A stretch of 64,000 bases of DNA from Natronoglomus mannanivorans (GTDB taxonomy: Archaea > Halobacteriota > Halobacteria > Halobacteriales > Natrialbaceae), in NCBI GenBank assembly GCA_025517485.1, contig JAOPKB010000013.1, positions 115,589 through 179,588 on the forward strand, in the 5' to 3' direction. This document shows positions 53,612-63,227 of the stretch, piece by piece. The number at the start of each line of letters is the position of its first letter. The stretch's first letter is position 1. The position numbers were made by a program, and so were the translations under genes. Under the pieces are notes generated by a model. The model was not told the origin of the DNA. It did not search any database and worked only from the letters and a program-made list of their open reading frames with translations.

Positions 53612-55003
53612 ATGTCGACCGAATCGAATGGGGGCTCGAACGGGGGAATCGAACTCGAGTACGGGCTCGACGACAAACCGCCGCTGGGGAAGTCGATCCT
53701 GCTCGGGCTTCAGCACGTCGCGGTGATGATCGTGCCGGCGACTGCGGTGGCGTACGTGGTCGGAAACAACGTCGGGCTCGGTGGCCCCGATCTGGCGTTC
53801 ATCGTCCAGATGGTCCTGTTGTTCTCCGGACTGGCGACGGTAGTACAGGCGTACACCGTCGGCCCCGTCGGTGCGCGGCTCCCGATCGTCATGGGCACGA
53901 GCTTTACGTTCGTCGGCGCGGCGTCGACGATCGGCGCGGACTTCGGGTTAGCCGCGGTCTTCGGCGCGATACTCGTCACCGGGTTCGCCGTCGAGGGATT
54001 CATCGGCTGGCAGTTCAAACGGATCAAACCGTTCTTCCCGCCGCTGGTCACCGGACTCGTCGTCGTCATCATCGGGCTCTACCTCATCCCGGTCGGAATG
54101 GACTACGCCGCCGGTGGCGTCGGTGCCGACGATTACGGGGCGGCTCACAACGTCGGTCTGGCCGCCCTCGTCCTGTTCGTCGCTGTCGGACTCAATCTGT
54201 TCGCACGCGGGACGACACGTGTATTGAGTATCCTCGTCGCCCTCGGCGTCGGCTACCTCGTCGCACTGCTCGCCGGCATCGTCGACTTCTCTGCGATCGG
54301 CGACGTCGGCTGGTTCGCCGTTCCCTCCCCCACCCGGTTCGGCCTCGAGTTCGAACCGATCGCGATCGTCATGTTCGCCTTCCTCTTTCTGGTCTCCTCG
54401 ATGGAGACCGTCGGCGACATGTCCGGCGTCACGGCTGCCGAAGGGCGAAATCCGACCGATCGGGAGTTCCGCGGCGGCCTCTTCACCGACGGCCTCCTGA
54501 GTTCGATCGGCTCGCTCTTCGCTGCCTTCCCCGTCACCTCCTTCTCCCAAAACGTCGGTATCGTGAACTTCACCGGTGTCATGAGCCGTCACGTCGTCGG
54601 CATCTGTGGCGTCTTCCTCGCGATCCTCGGTCTCAGCCCGAAAGTGGGCGCCGCCGTGACGACGATCCCCAGCGCGGTCTTCGGTGGCGCCGTTCTCCTC
54701 ATGGCCGGTATGGTCGCCGCCAGCGGCGTGCGACTGATCGTGACCCACACGGAACTCGATCGCCGAAACATGGTTATCGTCGCCGTCTCGCTCGGTCTCG
54801 GACTCGGCGTCACGACGACGCCCGAGGCGCTCGCGGGGCTGCCGTCGGCCGCGGAGACGTTCTTCAGCGAACCCGTGATCATGGCCGCACTCTCGGCGCT
54901 CGTGCTCAACACGATCGTCCCCGGCGAGCAGAGCCCGCTGTTCGACGTCCCTCCCGCGGAGACGCCACCGGAGTCCTCGGCTGCCGGCCCGAGTGACGAT
55001 TGA
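53612..55003 (+). CDS. NCS2-family nucleobase permease (uracil-xanthine type)
   Basis: This 463-residue protein has about 12-14 transmembrane helices with NCS2 motifs: LLGLQHVAVMIVPATAVAYV at the start, MGTSFTFVGAASTIGADFGL (about 92-111), and NPTDREFRGGLFTDGLLSSI with SFSQNVGIVNFTGVMSRHVV (about 310-330), the motif that contains the family signature. It imports purines or pyrimidines with a proton or Na+. A TATA-like CTTTTAGTA (53576-53584) lies about 30 nt before the ATG. Adjacent hpt suggests hypoxanthine, guanine or xanthine as substrate; this is inferred. Confidence 0.92.
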   Translation: MSTESNGGSNGGIELEYGLDDKPPLGKSILLGLQHVAVMIVPATAVAYVVGNNVGLGGPDLAFIVQMVLLFSGLATVVQAYTVGPVGARLPIVMGTSFTFVGAASTIGADFGLAAVFGAILVTGFAVEGFIGWQFKRIKPFFPPLVTGLVVVIIGLYLIPVGMDYAAGGVGADDYGAAHNVGLAALVLFVAVGLNLFARGTTRVLSILVALGVGYLVALLAGIVDFSAIGDVGWFAVPSPTRFGLEFEPIAIVMFAFLFLVSSMETVGDMSGVTAAEGRNPTDREFRGGLFTDGLLSSIGSLFAAFPVTSFSQNVGIVNFTGVMSRHVVGICGVFLAILGLSPKVGAAVTTIPSAVFGGAVLLMAGMVAASGVRLIVTHTELDRRNMVIVAVSLGLGLGVTTTPEALAGLPSAAETFFSEPVIMAALSALVLNTIVPGEQSPLFDVPPAETPPESSAAGPSDD

Positions 55004-55191
55004 GGCACCCGTCGCTGGCGACGAATCGATATCCAACTGGTGTTGTCCACCTATCGACCTGCACTCAGCGATGGAGAACGCTGTACGTTTGTGTAGAACG
55101 TTAACTATCGATCGGGTGAATATTATCATAAAGGGAAAGTTAAGTAGACGGACTTCAACCGGTGAAACGAGACGATTTCCGGAGTTCAGCC

Positions 55192-56685
55192 ATGTCAGGA
55201 GAATACGATCTAGTGATAATCGGCGGCGGAATCAGCGGGGCATCGCTGCTCTATACCGTTTCGAAATTCACTGATATCGAACGGATCGCACTGTTGGAGA
55301 AAGAAGACGAGATCGCGTCGATCAACTCCCACCACACGAACAACTCCCAGACCCTCCACTTCGGGGACATCGAAACCAACTACACCCTCGAGAAAGCCGA
55401 CGAAGTCAAAGAAGGGGCCGAGATGCTCGCGGGCTACCTCGAGAACGTCGACCCCGACCGGGAGATGCACAGCAAGCGCAGCAAGATGGTGCTCGCGGTC
55501 GGCGACGAGGAAGTCGAGCAACTCGAGCGCCGGTATCACGACGAGGGCTTCTCGGAGCTCTTCCCGAAACTCGAGGCGATCGGACGGGAGGAGATCGCAG
55601 ACCTCGAGCCGAAGGTCGTCGAGGGCAGAGAGCCGGGGACGGAGATGCTGGCCTTACAGACACCCGACGGCTACGTCGTCGACTACGGAGAGACGACGAA
55701 GTCGTTCGTACGAGACGGCGAAGAAGTCGACGGCGTCGACGTCTACACGGGGACGACGGTGACCGGCATTACCGAGGGTTACGACGGGTTCACGATCGAG
55801 ACCGATCACGGTCCGTTCGACGCGGACGTCACCGTGGTCGCGGCGGGTTCACACAGCCTTCAGGTCGCAAAGCAGATGGGCTACGGCGAGAACAAGTCAC
55901 TGCTTCCCGTCGCGGGTAGTTTCTTCCTGGCGGACGATTTCCTCAACGGCAAGGTCTACACGCTCCAGATGAAGAAACTGCCGTTCGCGGCGGTCCACGG
56001 CGACGCGGACGTCCACGACGACAGCGTCACCCGGTTCGGTCCGACGGCCAAACTGGTGCCGACCCTCGAGCGAGGGGAGATCTCGACGGTCAAAGACTTC
56101 TTCGACGTGTTCGGTCTGAACGTCGATTCGTTCCTGAGTTACGGCAACATCCTCGCGGATCGGATCCTGTTGCCGTACGTGCTCCGGAATCTGGTCTACG
56201 ACCTTCCGGCGGTCGGCAAGCGGGCGTTCCTGCCCAACGTGCAGAAAGTGGTTCCGAGCGCCGAGCTCTCGGACATCGAGCGTGCCAAAGGCTACGGCGG
56301 AGTGCGCCCCCAGATCGTCGATACGGAGGCCAAGAGTCTCGATATGGGCGAGGCCAAGATCACGAAAGAGAACATCATATTCAACATCACGCCGTCGCCG
56401 GGGGCCTCGACGTGTCTGAAGAACGCCTATCGCGACACCCAGCAACTGATGGAGTTCTTCGACCACGAGTACGAGTTCGACGCGGAGGCTTTCGAGGAGG
56501 AGACAATCGACAACTTCCCGCGGAAGGCGAGTGGGGACGCGGACGTAGATGCGGATGCGGATGCGGACGTGGATACAGAATCGGAACCCGAGACAGACAC
56601 GGACGACTCGACCGAATCGGCATCTGTGTCCGAATCTGAATCCGAACCCGAGCCAGAGCCAGAGCCAGTCGAATCCGAAGTATAG
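55192..56685 (+). CDS. mqo: Malate:quinone oxidoreductase
   Basis: This 497-residue flavoprotein begins with the FAD-binding motif DLVIIGGGISGASLLYTVSK. Mqo-type features follow: SHHTNNSQTLHFGDIETNYT, TKSFV, VVAAGSHSLQVAKQMGYG, LPVAGSFFLADDFLNGKVYT, and FNITPSPGASTCLKNAYRD near residue 405. It oxidises malate to oxaloacetate and passes electrons to menaquinone at the membrane. The C-terminal 45 residues are a low-complexity acidic tail (DVDADADADVDTESEPETD) absent from bacterial enzymes. ATG 55192 is preferred to the ATG at 55162. Confidence 0.9.
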   Translation: MSGEYDLVIIGGGISGASLLYTVSKFTDIERIALLEKEDEIASINSHHTNNSQTLHFGDIETNYTLEKADEVKEGAEMLAGYLENVDPDREMHSKRSKMVLAVGDEEVEQLERRYHDEGFSELFPKLEAIGREEIADLEPKVVEGREPGTEMLALQTPDGYVVDYGETTKSFVRDGEEVDGVDVYTGTTVTGITEGYDGFTIETDHGPFDADVTVVAAGSHSLQVAKQMGYGENKSLLPVAGSFFLADDFLNGKVYTLQMKKLPFAAVHGDADVHDDSVTRFGPTAKLVPTLERGEISTVKDFFDVFGLNVDSFLSYGNILADRILLPYVLRNLVYDLPAVGKRAFLPNVQKVVPSAELSDIERAKGYGGVRPQIVDTEAKSLDMGEAKITKENIIFNITPSPGASTCLKNAYRDTQQLMEFFDHEYEFDAEAFEEETIDNFPRKASGDADVDADADADVDTESEPETDTDDSTESASVSESESEPEPEPEPVESEV

Positions 56686-57335
56686 GCTCGACTGGCGGGG
56701 CGTCTGCGCTCACCGAGTCAGTACGGACCCCATCTCGTTTTCGATCGATTAGACGATTCTCGCCGGCGTACTGGTCCGACAACTCGACACCCAGAGCCGA
56801 CGCTCTGAGACGTAAAAGAATGAACCGAAACACGGACGAAACCACGATTTGGACCCGAACGGGGAGTTCGTTTCGACGACCCGTACAGCCCTGACTTCCG
56901 TCAGTTCGCGAATCACGCTCGCGCGAAATCCGATACTCGGCTTTCGTGCCCGTCCACCGTAGTAGACGAGATGTGGGTCGTGTCAGTCTCCACCGAGGCG
57001 TTCACTTCGGTTCCGTCTAATCGGTCCTTCAGTTGTGCCTCTCACTCGAGTGTCCCGTATGGACCTCGAGTCGTTCGGTGAATCCTCGTGGCTTCGCCCT
57101 ACACCATGTTGTACGTTACCATTCAACATAAAGGTTGGCAGCCGTCGGAAATCCTGTCTGACCGGCCTACGGACCGGTTCGATTCGTGTCGGTGTCCCGG
57201 TTTCGGACCGCCGTCGTCACCCGAGTGTGTGACGCTGGTTCGGAACTGGTCGATCGGTTGTCGAACACTCGAGGACGGCACCGAGCGACGGGGTGGCCCT
57301 CTCACCGAGCGGGTCACGATGGAGAGAGGAGGCGA
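56686..57335. other. Intergenic region without recognised gene
   Basis: These 650 nt between mqo and the convergent DUF502 gene show no coding region with haloarchaeal character. An ATGTTG...CAACAT 6-bp inverted repeat lies around 57105-57128 next to a TATA-like ACATAAAGG. The length would allow a non-coding RNA, but I cannot identify a structure. Confidence 0.35.
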
Positions 57336-58025
57336 TCAACGGCTGGTCGTCTCAGTTTCGAACTCGGGTTCGGGTTCGCTTTCGGTGTCTTCGTCCACAC
57401 CGACACTGTCGGAGGCCACGCCGAGTGTCGCGACCGCTCGAACCGCCTCCTCGACGGTCAGATCGACGTCGTGGACGTTCTCTGCGGGCATGTACATGAC
57501 GAACCCGTTCGTCGCCGGGTTCGGGGCGAGTGGAACCATGATCGTCATCATCTCCTCGGTGTCCAGACTGTCCGCGATCGCAGTCGGAGAATCTGCGGTG
57601 ACGAAGCCGAGCATGTACGCCTCCTCGTGGGGGAACTCGACGACTTTCACCTCCTGAAACTGGGTCGTGTCGTCGTCGACGATGATGTCGCTGGCCCGCC
57701 GGACGCTCGTGTAGATCGTACTGATTCCCGGAATCGTCTCCATCGTCCGGTGGACGGTCCGCGAGAGGTGTTCGCCGGGGGTGTGTTCGGCGACGAACCC
57801 GACCAGTAGGAACAGCCCGAACAGCGACAGGAGCGTCGTCAACTGGACGATTTCGTCCGGCGGCTCGTTAGGCCAGACGTAGGTCACCGCGTCGATCACC
57901 GGGGAGAGAACGCCGAGAATGAAATCGAGGACGACGAGGAGGACCAGCAGCGTGACGACCAGCGGGATCGTGATCGCGATACCGTTGACGAGCCACCGCT
58001 TGAGGCTCGAGCTGGGGCCTGCCAT
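57336..58025 (-). CDS. DUF502 family membrane protein
   Basis: This 229-residue protein has two N-terminal transmembrane helices (GIAITIPLVVTLLVLLVVLD and LLSLFGLFLLVGFVAEHTPG) followed by the conserved DUF502 region: IPGISTIYTSVRRASDIIVD, VVEFPHEEAYMLGFVTADSP and FVMYMPAENVHDVDLTVEEA. The function is not known. The C-terminal 30 residues are a Glu/Pro/Thr tail. ATG 58025 is preferred to an upstream start. Confidence 0.88.
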   Translation of the reverse strand: MAGPSSSLKRWLVNGIAITIPLVVTLLVLLVVLDFILGVLSPVIDAVTYVWPNEPPDEIVQLTTLLSLFGLFLLVGFVAEHTPGEHLSRTVHRTMETIPGISTIYTSVRRASDIIVDDDTTQFQEVKVVEFPHEEAYMLGFVTADSPTAIADSLDTEEMMTIMVPLAPNPATNGFVMYMPAENVHDVDLTVEEAVRAVATLGVASDSVGVDEDTESEPEPEFETETTSR

Positions 58026-58097
58026 GGCCACCGGTAGAAAACGGACGTTCGAAACGGTTGGGTTTGCAGGAGCACCGTCCGCGTGCAACTCCTGTTC

Positions 58098-58328
58098 TCA
58101 GACGGCCGCCGTTTCGTTCTCGGCTTCGTCTTCGACCTCGTCCTCGTCGCCTTCGACTTCCTCGGCCTCCTCTTCGACACCTTCGGCCTCCTCCTCGCCC
58201 TCACCGGCTCCCTCGTCGACGTCTTCGTCGCCACCCGGCCCGCCACACCCTGCGAGGGTCGTTCCCACAGCTACGGTTCCGATACCTGCGAGTAGCGTCC
58301 GCCGTGATCGTTCAGTGTGACTCGTCAT
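58098..58328 (-). CDS. Small acidic Tat lipoprotein
   Basis: This 76-residue protein has a twin-arginine-type signal and lipobox: RSRRTLLAGIGTVAVGTTLA then GC (Cys28). The mature part consists almost only of Gly, Glu, Asp and Val, in a helical EEEAEGVEEEAEEVEGDEDE pattern. It is likely a short acidic surface-tethered peptide. No domain is present. The start ATG 58328 is chosen because the signal peptide begins there. Confidence 0.65.
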   Translation of the reverse strand: MTSHTERSRRTLLAGIGTVAVGTTLAGCGGPGGDEDVDEGAGEGEEEAEGVEEEAEEVEGDEDEVEDEAENETAAV

Positions 58329-58541
58329 CACGGGGACGTCACTGCCGACGGGGATAAACCGGCAGCCAACACTCACGTCGATCGATCCGTCCTCGAGAAC
58401 TCGCAACTGGACGTCACTCGCTGGCGTCACGCGTCGCGACTCGAGACACTCCTGGACCAGCATACGGCCCGTTGCACCGATGGACCGGCGCCCCCGTCGA
58501 GGGGTCGTGGTCGCGCCGGAACTGACTGATCACAGACCGTT

Positions 58542-58769
58542 TCAGTCTCGATCCGTCTCCTTCCAGTCGCACTCTTGGCACTTCCAGGCGGTGACGAACT
58601 CGGTCACCGACGGCATGTAGCCGACCTCGAGGACGTCGCCGCCACACTCGGGGCACTCCCGATCCGCTTGCTCGATCGCCTCGGCTTCCATCACTGACTC
58701 CCCTTCGACGAGTTCCGCGAGGGATTCGGCCGTCACCATCCGTCCCTGCACGACGCGATTCTCGGGCAT
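58542..58769 (-). CDS. DUF5795-like zinc-ribbon protein
   Basis: This 75-residue protein has two CxxC pairs (CPECGGD and CQECDWKETD) that form a zinc ribbon, preceded by the conserved RVVQGRMVTAESLAELVEG. It matches a haloarchaeal family I recall as DUF5795. Such proteins may bind nucleic acid or a partner; no role is known. Confidence 0.7.
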   Translation of the reverse strand: MPENRVVQGRMVTAESLAELVEGESVMEAEAIEQADRECPECGGDVLEVGYMPSVTEFVTAWKCQECDWKETDRD

Positions 58770-58939
58770 GTGACAGACACTGGCAGCGCTCGCCCTAAAC
58801 GTTTCTCCAGTGTCGAGGACTCGAGGCAGTCCGTCTCGGTGTCGGGTCGCCTCGCTTCGTTTCGTTTGGTGACAACGTCTGCCATCGAATATCGATGTGA
58901 TATAATGCCGTATTAGGTATATTATATGTATATGGATTA

Positions 58940-58948
58940 TGTTTATAT
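58940..58948 (+). promoter_or_regulatory. TATA element for the small zinc-finger gene
   Basis: TGTTTATAT is centred about 31 nt before the ATG at 58976 in an AT-rich block (58895-58950). The spacing suggests a leaderless or nearly leaderless transcript. The rest of the AT-rich block shows TATA-like repeats but no other clear signal. Confidence 0.5.
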
Positions 58949-58975
58949 GTTCAGTCGTTGGCGGTAGTAGTACCT

Positions 58976-59158
58976 ATGTCAGCAACCACGACCACGAACT
59001 GGACCAACACGGGAACCTGCCCGTTCTGCGGTGACCAGCTCGCCGACCCCGGCGCCGGATTCGTCGATCACATCGGCGAGAACCCCGACTGCCAGTCGAG
59101 TTTCGACGTCTGGCGCGAGAACATCGCCGGCGACGTCGCCGGCGAGTGGAGCGGCTGA
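58976..59158 (+). CDS. Small zinc-finger protein (DUF7501-like)
   Basis: This 60-residue protein has a C2HC-type zinc site: Cys in TCPFCGDQL, His in FVDHIGENPDC with the fourth Cys. The C-terminus has a short conserved-looking helix (SFDVWRENIAGDVAGEWSG). I recall such proteins as DUF7501 in haloarchaea, but the number is tentative. Likely a regulatory microprotein; partners are unknown. The preceding TATA element supports the ATG start at 58976. Confidence 0.65.
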   Translation: MSATTTTNWTNTGTCPFCGDQLADPGAGFVDHIGENPDCQSSFDVWRENIAGDVAGEWSG

Positions 59159-59446
59159 ACGATCGACGGTCGTTCCTCTCCTCTCTCGAGCGGGAGTCGA
59201 CACACCGTGTTCTCTTCTCATTTCTCACTTCGCTCTCCTCTCGCGGACGTCACCGACCGAACGTGCCCGTGTCTGTCCTCGAGTGTGTTCGCCAGTCGAC
59301 GTCCGATTCCGGGATTTCACGTTCAGAGGCACGGTTTCGGCCGACGGATATCAAACCGCTTTCGAATCCAGAGTGGACGCGGGCGGGATTGACGATTCGC
59401 GGATAAGTTGCGATACTTCTTTTTGCCACCCGTGAGAGACTCGAGT

Positions 59447-59851
59447 ATGGACGATATTTTCGTCGCACGGCTCATGTCTGCCGGTGTTCAAAGCGTCACC
59501 CCCGATACGCTCGTCGAGGATGCAGCACAGCGCATGCTCGAACACGAGATCGGCTCGCTCGTCGTCGTCGAAGACGGGGAACTGCGGGGCATTCTGACGA
59601 GTACCGACTTCGTCGAGATCGTCGCCGCGAGCAAGCCGAAAGCGGAGACGACGGTGTCGCGGTACATGACCACCGACGTCGTGACGACCGGTGCGCAGGT
59701 GCCGATCCGCGACGTCGCCGACCAGATGATCGAACACGGCTTTCACCACATGCCGGTGGTCGACGAGACCGAAGGCGTCATCGGGATGATCACGACGACG
59801 GATCTGACCGCGTACCTCTCGAACGTGCAGACGCCGAGTCCGTCGAACTAA
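59447..59851 (+). CDS. CBS-domain pair protein
   Basis: This 134-residue protein consists of two CBS domains (about 5-58 and 68-125): VEDAAQRMLEHEIGSLVVVE and LRGILTSTDFVEIV, then IRDVADQMIEHGFHHMPVVD and VIGMITTTDLTAYL. Such Bateman modules bind adenosine nucleotides and act as energy sensors. As a stand-alone unit it may control another protein. ATG 59447 starts at MDDIFVARLMS. Confidence 0.85.
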   Translation: MDDIFVARLMSAGVQSVTPDTLVEDAAQRMLEHEIGSLVVVEDGELRGILTSTDFVEIVAASKPKAETTVSRYMTTDVVTTGAQVPIRDVADQMIEHGFHHMPVVDETEGVIGMITTTDLTAYLSNVQTPSPSN

Positions 59852-59942
59852 TCGATCGGGTTTCCGTTCCCGTTTTCGATACCGGTTCCACGCTCGAGTT
59901 CGCCGACCCGACTCCGAACAGCTCCCGCTACGAGGCACGCGT

Positions 59943-61115
59943 TCAGTCGCCGTCGGGCTCGAACCTCCTCAGATACCGGTCGCCGGTGTGGGTTCGGATC
60001 GTCGCGTGCTGGGAATCCGCGTTCGGACTCGCGTTCGAACGTGAGTCCGAACTGGAGAACGGAAGCGAGTACAAGAGTGAGACCGAGAGTGAACGCGAAC
60101 GGGGGCGCGGACGCGATATCCCGGATCGAACTCGGGCTATCGCCGAAATCCAGATCGAAGTCGAGACCGAAGCTGGGGCCGGTAACTCGTCGATCGACAC
60201 CAGCCCACGGACCGTCGCCGTCACTGTCTCGTGGCCCATGATCGCGAACCCGACGACGATGACTGCGAATCCGAGGACTGCCAGTGCCGACAGCGACTCG
60301 CCGAGCAGCGCCCACCCACCCAGCGTGGCGACGACCGGACTCACGTAGAAGGTCAGACTCGAGCGGATCGCGCCGACGTCGTCGAGCAGTCGAAAGTACG
60401 CGATGTAGGCGATCGCACCGGCGAACACGCTGACGTAGACGAGTGCGAGGACGGCGGCCATCGTCCACTCGATCGCAGCCATCGATTCGCCGGCGGCGGC
60501 GCTCATCGCGTGGAGCATGCACGCGCTGATCGGGAGCGCCCAGGCGGTCCGAACCGTACTCGAGGTCGTCGTCTCGGCCCGGCGGATCAGGACGCCTCCG
60601 AGGGCGGCGCTGATCGCACCGCCGAGGACGATGGCCGTGCCGCCGTCGACCGCACCCAGCAGGTTGCTGGGGTCGATGCCGATCACGAGCGCGACACCGA
60701 TGAGGCCGACGACCGTGCCGACTGCGCCGGCGGCCGACAGCTGTTCGTCGTCGAGCAAGACGCCGGCCAGCAGCGGCGAGAAGATCGGGACGAGGCTGAA
60801 GACGATCGCACCGACCGCGCTCGTCACGTACCCTTGCCCGACGAACAGCAGGCCGTTTGCCAGGCCGATAGCGAACACGCCGGCCGCGAGGATGCCCGCG
60901 ACGTCGCCGCGAGTACGGGGAACCAGTTCCTCGCGCGAAGTCGTCAGTACTGCGTAGCCAAAGAGCACGACGGCCGCGATGTCGAACCGCAGCGCGACGA
61001 ACAGCAGCGGCGGAATGTATGCCTGTCCCGCCTTCGCCGCGACGAACGTCCCGCCGAAGAAGAGACTCGCGAGAACGAATAACGCGACCGGTCGCGTCCG
61101 GGACGTGGCTAGCAT
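59943..61115 (-). CDS. EamA/DMT-family exporter
   Basis: This 390-residue protein has ten transmembrane helices in two EamA halves: PVALFVLASLFFGGTFVAAK, LRFDIAAVVLFGYAVL and GLLFVGQGYVTSAVGAIVFS, then SVFAGAIAYIAYFRLLDDVG and LTFYVSPVVATLGGWALLGE in the second half. DMT proteins export amino acids or other metabolites. After the last helix a tail of about 75 residues rich in Ser and Arg (RPRPRSRSLSVSLLYSLPFS) is unlike the acidic proteome and could reflect a frame change near 60200. A divergent regulator lies next to it. Confidence 0.85.
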   Translation of the reverse strand: MLATSRTRPVALFVLASLFFGGTFVAAKAGQAYIPPLLFVALRFDIAAVVLFGYAVLTTSREELVPRTRGDVAGILAAGVFAIGLANGLLFVGQGYVTSAVGAIVFSLVPIFSPLLAGVLLDDEQLSAAGAVGTVVGLIGVALVIGIDPSNLLGAVDGGTAIVLGGAISAALGGVLIRRAETTTSSTVRTAWALPISACMLHAMSAAAGESMAAIEWTMAAVLALVYVSVFAGAIAYIAYFRLLDDVGAIRSSLTFYVSPVVATLGGWALLGESLSALAVLGFAVIVVGFAIMGHETVTATVRGLVSIDELPAPASVSTSIWISAIARVRSGISRPRPRSRSLSVSLLYSLPFSSSDSRSNASPNADSQHATIRTHTGDRYLRRFEPDGD

Positions 61116-61339
61116 GCTCCCTCCTCGAGTCGTCGGCCACATCCGTCGTCAGTCGTCGTTCTCACACTCATTTCCTATCACGAGAGAGGCCTCGAGGCCA
61201 CATAAATTAATTCAGAAATCCGTTCACGGCAGGAAAGTCTGACTTCGGTCGACCGGATTTCGAGCTGTGAAACTCGATTACGGTAAGAAATATATTCACA
61301 GTCCGAAACACACTTCCCGAATCGCCGTGAGGTGTCGGT

Positions 61340-62137
61340 ATGGACCCAGCACTCGAGGAAATCGAGTTTCTCGCACTCTCGGCGAACCGAGTCGCGGTGC
61401 TGGACGCCCTGCGAGAGGGGACGCACTCGCGGCGCGACCTCGAGGAGATCACCGGCGCATCGCAACCGACGCTCGGTCGGATCCTCCGGGACTTCGACGA
61501 GCGAAACTGGATCACTCGGTCGGACGAGGGCTACGAAGCGACCGCGACGGGACAGCTCGTCGCGACGGGAATGACGGACCTCACGGAGATCGTGACGACG
61601 GAACTGAAACTGCGCGACGTCGTCCGGTGGCTCCCGACCGACGAACTGGACGTCGACCTGCTGGCGCTTCGGGACGCGACGATCACCGTCCCGACCCAGA
61701 CGCGGCCGAGTGCACCGGTCCGGCGGACGACCGACCTCCTCCGGACCGCCGACGAGGTTCGGATCGTCTCCTACGCCTTCAACGAGCGGAGCCTCGAGAT
61801 CGTCCACCGCCGAACGCTCGAGGACGGCCGGGCGTTCGAGGGGGTGTTCTCGGCGGCCGCGATCGAGGCGCTCGCCGACGACGACCTCCTTCGAGGGCGC
61901 TTGCGGGAACTCGTCGACTCGGAGCGCGCGGAGATCCGCGTCCACGACGGACCCGACCCCATCCCGCTCGCGGTGACGATCACCGAGGACGTCGCCCAGT
62001 TACTCCTGCGCGACGACGACGGCGTCCTCCAAGCGGCACTCGACGCCGAGGACCCTCGCGTCCTCTCGTGGGCACGTGAGGTACACGAGCGGTACTGGGC
62101 AGACGGGCGACCGCTCGAAGCGAGCGATCTCGAGTAG
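61340..62137 (+). CDS. Winged-helix transcription regulator with C-terminal ligand domain
   Basis: This 265-residue protein has a wHTH domain (about 5-80) with RRDLEEITGASQPTLGRILR as helix-turn-helix and wing YEATATGQLVATGMT. A C-terminal domain (about 85-260) resembles the FilR1-type middle domain of haloarchaeal and methanogen regulators: DEVRIVSYAFNERSLEIVHR, AEIRVHDGPDPIPLAVTITE and DVAQLLLRDDDGVLQAALDA. It is divergent from the DMT exporter, so it probably controls that gene in response to a small molecule. Confidence 0.85.
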   Translation: MDPALEEIEFLALSANRVAVLDALREGTHSRRDLEEITGASQPTLGRILRDFDERNWITRSDEGYEATATGQLVATGMTDLTEIVTTELKLRDVVRWLPTDELDVDLLALRDATITVPTQTRPSAPVRRTTDLLRTADEVRIVSYAFNERSLEIVHRRTLEDGRAFEGVFSAAAIEALADDDLLRGRLRELVDSERAEIRVHDGPDPIPLAVTITEDVAQLLLRDDDGVLQAALDAEDPRVLSWAREVHERYWADGRPLEASDLE

Positions 62138-62257
62138 GCTCGCGACGCGAAAGACGGTGTCAATTCGACCTCGTCGCGTCTGCTAGGATTCGAATAAAGG
62201 ACCACCCCCGCTTTTGCAGGCACTAGGGGCTTGCCTCGGAGTGACGTAGCCTGTACT

Positions 62258-63145
62258 ATGAGTCCAACCTTCACGGACGACGACATCGGCAAGACGGTCG
62301 AAAACGCCAACGGCGAGGAGGTCGGTGTCGTCGCGGCGATCGACGGCGACACCGCCCACGTCGACCCGGATCCGGGGATTACGGACTCGATCAAAGCGGC
62401 CCTCGGGTGGGAGAACGACCCCGAGGAGACGCTCGCGTTACAGGCAAGTTCGGTCACCGAGATCACTCGTGACGTCGTCTACCTCGAGGGAGAGAGCCCC
62501 GACCAGCGTGCGATGGACACCGGTCCCGACACCGAAACTCGTCGCACGGACGACACCGCTGGAATGGATACCGGGCGGAGTGTCAGTCCCAGTACCGGGG
62601 AAGGAGAGTCACAAACCGGGACGGAGACGGACCCCGCCGAGGAGATGGGCGGCGCCGACGAGATGCACCCGACGGAGGAGATGGACGGTGCCGACGATTT
62701 CGAGACGACGGAGGAGATGGACGGTTCCGACGAGATGGACACCGTCGAGGAGATGGATCCCGTCGAAGGCCGAGACCGAGGTGCGGAGATCGATCCAACC
62801 GAACTCGAGGGAACTGATCCGGACTCGAGTCCCGGCACGGGTTCCGACGACACCCATCGAACGGACGCAGAGGTCGAGCCCGACGACGACACCCGACGGA
62901 CGGACGCCGAGATCGAACCCGAGGGGGACGTCCGGCGGAGCGACGCGGAACTCGACCCCGAGGCCATTCGAGAGAAGGCGACGAAGACGCGGTCGGAGCG
63001 GGAAACAGTCGATACTGACGAGGAATCGGACGACTGGGATCGGATGGAAGACGACGACTCGAGCGAGGAGAGTCGCGACGACACCGGCGACGGACGGGAC
63101 AGCGACCACACGGTGACCAAGGATCGAAGCCGCGAAGACAACTGA
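62258..63145 (+). CDS. PRC-barrel-like protein with acidic repeats
   Basis: This 295-residue protein has a beta-barrel-like N-terminal domain (about 1-80): FTDDDIGKTVENANGEEVGV, VVAAIDGDTAHVDPDPGITD and LALQASSVTEITRDVVYL, similar to PRC-barrel proteins of haloarchaea. The rest is low-complexity and acidic, with a run of EEMDGADEM-like repeats (about 125-170) and three copies of (T/R)(R/H)R(T/S)DAE(V/I/L)(E/D)P (about 200-235). No enzymatic motif. PRC-barrel domains bind partners in RNA processing or photosynthesis; no role here can be stated. Confidence 0.7.
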   Translation: MSPTFTDDDIGKTVENANGEEVGVVAAIDGDTAHVDPDPGITDSIKAALGWENDPEETLALQASSVTEITRDVVYLEGESPDQRAMDTGPDTETRRTDDTAGMDTGRSVSPSTGEGESQTGTETDPAEEMGGADEMHPTEEMDGADDFETTEEMDGSDEMDTVEEMDPVEGRDRGAEIDPTELEGTDPDSSPGTGSDDTHRTDAEVEPDDDTRRTDAEIEPEGDVRRSDAELDPEAIREKATKTRSERETVDTDEESDDWDRMEDDDSSEESRDDTGDGRDSDHTVTKDRSREDN

Positions 63146-63227
63146 GTGCGGCCGGTCGTCTCGGCCTGCCGGTATCTGTCTAGACGACTGTCGTCAACGA
63201 CTCGAGTCGGTCGCTGTTGTCTGTCGA

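Noticed and set aside
56686..57335. Possible structural RNA gene in the long gap after mqo
   Set aside because: No recognisable conserved RNA core or promoter-like spacing could be identified; only a weak 6-bp inverted repeat is visible.
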